From Clostridium sp. C8-1-8 (lineage in GTDB: Bacteria; Bacillota; Clostridia; Clostridiales; Clostridiaceae), in contig NZ_JAABNO010000012.1 in the NCBI RefSeq assembly GCF_009928445.1, forward strand, positions 1 through 64,000: a stretch of 64,000 nucleotides of DNA, given 5' to 3'. Shown in pieces: positions 59,824 through 64,000 of this stretch (position 1 is the stretch's first letter; each line of letters opens with the position of its first letter). The translations under genes were made by a program, and so were the position numbers. A model generated the notes under the pieces. That model ran no database searches and was not told the DNA's origin. It was given only the letters and a program-made list of their open reading frames with translations.

Positions 59824-60951
59824 TTATCGGCTATTATTAATCCTTATCATGGAGGCAATTCTCTTGAATTTATCTAAAGAATGCTCAAAGAATTCATAAT
59901 ATGCTGAGCATAGATAATTTAAATTTTCTTTTTGTCCTTCTCTATATCTTTTGCACCCACCTCTACATACAGTATAAAACTTACACTTCTTACACTTATC
60001 ATTTATATTTATGGAATCTAATATAAATCCTCTAGTTTTGTCCTTATCATGAATCTCATCAAAGGTTTCATTCAAGATGTTTCCTATAGAATGCTTTTCA
60101 TAGGCATAAAAATCGCAGGGATACATAGAACCATCACTTTCTATGATATGCTGACACGAACATCTTCCATTCATATCGCAAGCTTCATAATTATGCCCTA
60201 AAAATAACCCTAATATATTATCGAAGTACCTTATACTTACAAAATCATTATTATTAACATCTTCATACCATAAGTCAAATAGCTTTATTAAAAACTTGCT
60301 ATATTCTTTTGAGGTAAGAGAATACTTATTTGTTATACCTTGTTCCTCATTCTCCAAGGATTCTAAACAAGGTATAAATTGAAGGTATCTTAGGCCACTT
60401 TTTTTATAAAAGTTATAGCAACTTTCTATCTTCTTAGCAAGTACTGGAGTAACTACTGTTAAAACATTAAAATCCACATCATACTTTTGAAGTAACTTCA
60501 TACCTCTAACAACATCATTAAAACTATCTTTTCCTAGGTAATCTGACCGATTCATATTATGGATATCTTTAGAACCATCTATAGAAATTCCAACTAAAAT
60601 GTTGTGTTCCTTAAAAAAGCTTGCCCATTCCTCAGTTATTAAAGTGCCATTTGTTTGTATTGAATAACTAAAAGTGGTACCATTATTATTTTCATCTACA
60701 TATTTGATCAACTTCTCATAGAAGTCCACACCTCTTAATAATGGCTCTCCTCCTTGGAATCCAATGGTACATTGTCCACCATTGCAATAGTTTTTTGCCT
60801 TTTCCACTACTTCCTTTAATGCCTCTTCCTTCATAAATCCATAGTCCTTTACTTCTCTGGCTTTGGAAATAGAATTATAAAAACAATACTTACAATTTAA
60901 GTTACATTTACTTGATGACGGTTTTAACATTATACTTAAGTTTCTTTTCAC
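59824..60951 (-). CDS. Anaerobic sulfatase-maturating enzyme (radical SAM, SPASM)
   Basis: A 375-residue anSME. The radical SAM cluster is Cys16, Cys20 and Cys23 (SSKCNLNCKYCFYNS), GFQGGEPLL binds SAM, and the C-terminal SPASM region carries CDMNGRCSCQ, CDFYAYEK, INDKCKKCKFYTVCRGGCKR and NYLCSAYYEFFEHSL. It oxidises the sulfatase active-site Cys (or Ser) to formylglycine. The start is GTG at 60951, 8 nt after GGAGG. It is the third gene of an operon with a Cys-type sulfatase and a TauE permease, so its client is the sulfatase at 61746. Confidence 0.93.
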   Translation of the reverse strand: MKRNLSIMLKPSSSKCNLNCKYCFYNSISKAREVKDYGFMKEEALKEVVEKAKNYCNGGQCTIGFQGGEPLLRGVDFYEKLIKYVDENNNGTTFSYSIQTNGTLITEEWASFFKEHNILVGISIDGSKDIHNMNRSDYLGKDSFNDVVRGMKLLQKYDVDFNVLTVVTPVLAKKIESCYNFYKKSGLRYLQFIPCLESLENEEQGITNKYSLTSKEYSKFLIKLFDLWYEDVNNNDFVSIRYFDNILGLFLGHNYEACDMNGRCSCQHIIESDGSMYPCDFYAYEKHSIGNILNETFDEIHDKDKTRGFILDSININDKCKKCKFYTVCRGGCKRYREGQKENLNYLCSAYYEFFEHSLDKFKRIASMIRINNSR

Positions 60952-60966
60952 AGTCCTTGCCTCCGA

Positions 60967-61746
60967 TTATGCTATTGACTTAGTTATATTGTATACATTG
61001 AGTATTATCAAAAGTATAAGCAGCACGTTAAATACCCTTAATACAACCTTATCGTCACAGATTTTATTAAGCTTGGAACCTACTATTCCGCCTATAACTC
61101 CACCTACAACCATTATTGGTATTATTGGTATTTGAAAAGCCTCAACCCCTCTAGTGCTTACTATTGATATAAGTTGTGAACCTTGAGAAAATAAAATAGT
61201 TATTATAGAGTTTACAGCTGCTTCCTTTGGGCTCATAGAAAAAAATATGGTTAGAACGCAAATATTTATTGGCCCACCACCTATACTTAAAAATGAGGAC
61301 ATTATTCCTAAAAATAATCCTATCAAAACGCATACTATACTACTATTGATTTTAAAACTTCTTAACTTATCTTTTTTTCTCATATAAATAAATATTAAAA
61401 TTAAAAAGACTGCTAGTATGGTGTTCTGGTAAATAGTAACCACATTATGAGGAAACACTTTAAGTATATCTTTAAGTAATTTTTCTCCTAGCGGGCCTCC
61501 TATAATAGAACCTATTCCTATAAATATTGTCTTTCTTACTTCTATTTTAAATTTATATTTAACCTGCTTAATTATAGAAACTACTGACATACTAAATACA
61601 GTACATGCTGAAATTACTCCTATTGCTGAGACGCTATAACCTCCCAGGAAGTCTAATACTGGTTTTATTATAACTCCTCCACCAAGTCCAGCCATAGCGC
61701 CAATTATAGTAGCCCCTAGGGCTACTATAAAGTATAGCAAAATCAT
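60967..61746 (-). CDS. TauE/SafE-family anion permease
   Basis: A 259-residue membrane protein with about eight helices in the two-repeat TauE/SafE pattern: GAMAGLGGGVIIKPVLDFLG near the N-terminus and SSFLSIGGGPINICVLTIFF in the second half. Members export sulfite or sulfonates, or move sulfur anions. In this operon it probably removes sulfate or sulfite set free by the sulfatase (inference). The start ATG at 61746 overlaps the sulfatase stop (ATAATGA), so translation is coupled. It is followed 15 nt later by the anSME gene. Confidence 0.85.
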   Translation of the reverse strand: MILLYFIVALGATIIGAMAGLGGGVIIKPVLDFLGGYSVSAIGVISACTVFSMSVVSIIKQVKYKFKIEVRKTIFIGIGSIIGGPLGEKLLKDILKVFPHNVVTIYQNTILAVFLILIFIYMRKKDKLRSFKINSSIVCVLIGLFLGIMSSFLSIGGGPINICVLTIFFSMSPKEAAVNSIITILFSQGSQLISIVSTRGVEAFQIPIIPIMVVGGVIGGIVGSKLNKICDDKVVLRVFNVLLILLIILNVYNITKSIA

Positions 61747-63224
61747 TATCTCTTGTCCCTCTTATTAGGTACAAAATCAGTAGTTTCCATATAGTATTTA
61801 AGCAGTCTTTCTTTCATATCTAAACGTATTTCTTTATAAGCTGGGTTATCTATAAGATTATTCAATTCCATAGGATCCTCAGTTAAGTTGTAAAGTTCGT
61901 CCTTTTCATATAATCTCATTGTGTATTTTATATCTCCCATACGAATCATACAAGCTTTTGTATGCTCTGGACCTTCACTTGACTGAGTGTCCAATCTTGG
62001 CCAGTAGGTTGATTCTGGACCATGTCCTTTTTCCATTGCATGCTCTTCACCGTGAATACGCCCACCTTCACAGAATACTGCATCCTTATGAACCTCATCA
62101 CCAGCTATTGACTCTAACAAGGATTTTCCAAATTGAGTGTAATCTAGCTTAATGCCTGCCATTTCACTTATTGTTACAGGTATATCAAGTAATTCAACTA
62201 AAGCTTCTGACACTCTTGGCTTCACCTTAAAGCTTTTTGCAGGTTTAACTATTAAAGGCACATTAGAAATTGGATCCTCAAAACAATTTTGAACCTTTTC
62301 AGTTATAGTATAATCTCCTGTATAATCTCCGTGATCACTAAATACAAATATACTAGAATCATCATAAAGATTAGTTTCCTTTAATTTGTTAACTACCATT
62401 CCAAACTGATGATCAAATCTTGATACCATCGCTAGATAAGTTGCTCTCAGCTCATCAAAACGTTCTTCTGTCCAATCATTTAACTTTTGTTTAGAATTTA
62501 TTCCATAAAGCATGCTCGCTTTATCTTTTAGAGTTGATATATTAGGGCGTCTTTGTGTAAGCTTACTTCTGTCTATACTAGAATACCAAGGATCTTCACA
62601 GCCATATGGAGGATGTGGGAACGAAAGCGTGCAGTATATCAGAAATGGTTTTTCACTATTCTCTTTGCTTTTTCTTTCTATAACTTCTATTGCTCTTTCA
62701 ACACAGTTCCAATCGGCTTTTCCATATCCTTCACCATCTGCAAGTTTACCGCTATAGAAGGAATAAAATTCATCACTATCCTTATCAGGTATGGATAGAT
62801 TTTTCATATATTTTTTATAATCCATAGTAACGCCAACTGCATCTCTTAGATTACCTTCATTCACTCCATCATAGTATTCATCGCAATACTCAGTCTTTGG
62901 TCGATCAGCAGGAACAACATCATTTCTTCCAATCCATATAACGTCATACCCATTCTTTTTCATTGTCTTAAGTATATTAGGTTCATCTTCTTTTTGTAAA
63001 TAATGCATTGTTCTATGTCCTGTAGTATGGGCATACAAGCCGCTTAAAAAACTACATCTTGATGGAACACAGACTGGATTCTGGCAGTAAGCATTTTTAA
63101 AGGACACTCCCTCTTCTACCATTGAGTCAAGATTTGGTGTGATTGATGCTGGATTTCCTAAATGAGCTAGTGAATCACTTCTCATCTGATCTGCTACGAA
63201 CATTATTATATTAGGTTGTTTCAT
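61746..63224 (-). CDS. Cys-type sulfatase
   Basis: A 492-residue type I sulfatase. The metal Asp pair is in MFVADQMRSDSL, the formylglycine precursor is Cys52 in NPVCVPSRCSFLSG (CxPSR), and VFSDHGDYTGDY supplies the second metal site. There is no signal peptide, so the protein is cytoplasmic and acts on imported sulfated substrates, perhaps sulfated sugars; the exact ester cannot be told. It is first in an operon with TauE and anSME genes. ATG at 63224 follows CGAAAGGAG. Confidence 0.92.
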   Translation of the reverse strand: MKQPNIIMFVADQMRSDSLAHLGNPASITPNLDSMVEEGVSFKNAYCQNPVCVPSRCSFLSGLYAHTTGHRTMHYLQKEDEPNILKTMKKNGYDVIWIGRNDVVPADRPKTEYCDEYYDGVNEGNLRDAVGVTMDYKKYMKNLSIPDKDSDEFYSFYSGKLADGEGYGKADWNCVERAIEVIERKSKENSEKPFLIYCTLSFPHPPYGCEDPWYSSIDRSKLTQRRPNISTLKDKASMLYGINSKQKLNDWTEERFDELRATYLAMVSRFDHQFGMVVNKLKETNLYDDSSIFVFSDHGDYTGDYTITEKVQNCFEDPISNVPLIVKPAKSFKVKPRVSEALVELLDIPVTISEMAGIKLDYTQFGKSLLESIAGDEVHKDAVFCEGGRIHGEEHAMEKGHGPESTYWPRLDTQSSEGPEHTKACMIRMGDIKYTMRLYEKDELYNLTEDPMELNNLIDNPAYKEIRLDMKERLLKYYMETTDFVPNKRDKR

Positions 63225-63335
63225 TTCTTACTTGTCTCCTTTCGAAATTACAGCATTTAAACTTAAGTAATAATATAATTTATTTTTATAACTCTGTTTA
63301 TAACCTAGAGTTTTCATGTAATATACAGACTAAAA

Positions 63336-63377
63336 CATAAAAGTAGAAACATTTTTAAATATATTTCTACTTTTATG
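63336..63377. terminator. Hairpin between PTS gene and sulfatase operon
   Basis: CATAAAAGTAGAAA pairs perfectly with TTTCTACTTTTATG around a 14-nt loop, immediately after the PTS stop on the minus strand, with T-rich flanks on both sides. Confidence 0.75.
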
Positions 63378-63383
63378 AATTTT

Positions 63384-64000
63384 TTATTTTACTGCTGTTA
63401 ACAACTTATCCCCATTAATTACATCATTGGAGTTTGTCTCAATAACTTCTGTATAATCCCCAGAGTTTGTTACTATTACTGGAGTTATTAAAGAATACCC
63501 CTGATTTTCTATGGATTTTATATCAAATTCAATTAGTAAATCACCTTTTTTCACTCTATCACCTTGCTTGATTTTAGCAGTAAAGTGTTTTCCGTTTAAC
63601 TCAACTGTATCCATACCTACATGAATTAGTATTTCTGCTCCATTGTCTGTGGTGATTCCTATAGCATGTTTCGTTGGGAACAATGTTGTTATAACTCCAT
63701 CGGTCGGTGCAATTATTTTTCCTGACTTAGGATAAATAGCCACACCTTTTCCCATTACACCTGAAGCAAAAGCTTCATCCTTTAGTTCACTTAAAGGTCT
63801 TACTTCGCCTTCAACTGGTGTAAATATAACCTCGTCTTCCACTCCGTTATTAGCTAATTCAGCCTCTGTTTTTACTTCTTGAATAGCAGTCTCTTTCTCA
63901 TCCTTGAATCCAAAAAGCCATGTTAAAACAAATCCAATAACTGCTGCTGTACTTATAGCGATTATATATCCATAAAAGCCTCTATCCATCCCACCTTTAG
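63384..64000 (-). CDS. PTS enzyme II, C-terminal part with EIIA-Glc-type domain (partial)
   Basis: The frame enters from beyond 64000. The visible part begins with the last membrane helix of an EIIC domain (GFYGYIIAISTAAVIGFVLT, then WLFGF) and an acidic linker. An EIIA domain of the glucose/beta-glucoside (Crr) type follows: GEVRPLSELKDEAFASGVMG, TLFPTKHAIGI and the phospho-His in AEILIHVGMDTVELNGKHF. This matches the BCA-order beta-glucoside or trehalose-type permeases. The substrate is not decidable without the EIIB and EIIC domains. It ends 8 nt before a strong hairpin and lies upstream of the sulfatase operon on the same strand. Confidence 0.85.
   Translation of the reverse strand, partial: KGGMDRGFYGYIIAISTAAVIGFVLTWLFGFKDEKETAIQEVKTEAELANNGVEDEVIFTPVEGEVRPLSELKDEAFASGVMGKGVAIYPKSGKIIAPTDGVITTLFPTKHAIGITTDNGAEILIHVGMDTVELNGKHFTAKIKQGDRVKKGDLLIEFDIKSIENQGYSLITPVIVTNSGDYTEVIETNSNDVINGDKLLTAVK

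Noticed and set aside
1..64000. Searched by eye for tRNA, rRNA, CRISPR arrays, T-boxes, known riboswitch cores, transposases and phage genes
   Set aside because: None recognised; a covariance-model scan would be needed to exclude small RNAs.

Overview
The window looks like chromosome from a saccharolytic, anaerobic Clostridium-type Firmicute. Base composition is very AT-rich, Shine-Dalgarno sites are strong (AGGAGG), and several TTG and GTG starts are used. The gene set is typical of that group: LevR-type sigma-54 activators, lac-family PTS, an anaerobic sulfatase maturase, a PadR/DUF2812 pair and a small zinc phospholipase C. I saw no rRNA, tRNA, CRISPR array, transposase or phage genes. Species assignment is inference.

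Layout. 1-950: two broken genes, a 5' scrap of guaB joined to an M14 carboxypeptidase lacking its N-terminus. 952-10690: metabolic and regulatory genes (HAD phosphatase, SDR, GH27 and its divergent AraC regulator, membrane-anchored GH13, phospholipase C-like protein, PadR/DUF2812, pyroglutamyl peptidase). 10912-16812: a tight six-gene minus-strand operon of ACP, ATP-grasp, glycosyltransferase, radical SAM, Gfo/Idh/MocA and a KAS III-like protein. It reads as an uncharacterised carrier-protein-based biosynthetic cluster. 17059-20420: ChbG-like deacetylase, PHP protein and two paralogous membrane proteins. 20632-31058: a minus-strand sugar locus (LevR-like activator, PTS IIA/IIB/IIC, GH3, GH43, a decayed GH1, CE1-type esterase) with two sigma-54 promoters. 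31401-34553: MBL-fold, polysaccharide deacetylase and HSL-type esterase genes. 34856-40135: a YdfH/YdfI-like two-component system divergent from an MMPL/RND exporter. 40665-43309: secreted GH43-CBM6 and GH10 xylanase. 43659-52455: a second LevR/PTS locus with GH2 and KDG kinase. 52670-58002: AraC regulator and uxaC-uxuA-uxuB-kdgA. 59824-63224: sulfatase, TauE/SafE permease and anSME. 63384-64000: the C-terminal part of a PTS enzyme II.

How it works together. Secreted xylanase and arabinofuranosidase/xylosidase would release xylan fragments. Two sigma-54-controlled PTS operons and cytoplasmic GH3, GH43 and GH2 enzymes would import and split oligosaccharides. The glucuronate pathway (UxaC, UxuB, UxuA, then KdgK and KdgA) would handle glucuronic acid side groups. 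This fits a glucuronoarabinoxylan specialist, although the exact PTS substrates are not visible in sequence.

The strongest non-textbook signals are four. First, three promoters (SDR gene, two-component operon, exporter) share a 12-mer of type GCCYWAARGTAC ending exactly 2 nt before a -35 box, with a 17-nt spacer to the -10; two of them have a second copy exactly 22 nt upstream. This defines a small regulon. Second, the six-gene biosynthetic operon. Third, two families of dispersed intergenic palindromic elements of about 130 and 90 bp. Fourth, several gene remnants (guaB, M14, GH1, a KDPG aldolase 3' scrap) and a membrane-protein gene split by one in-frame TAG.
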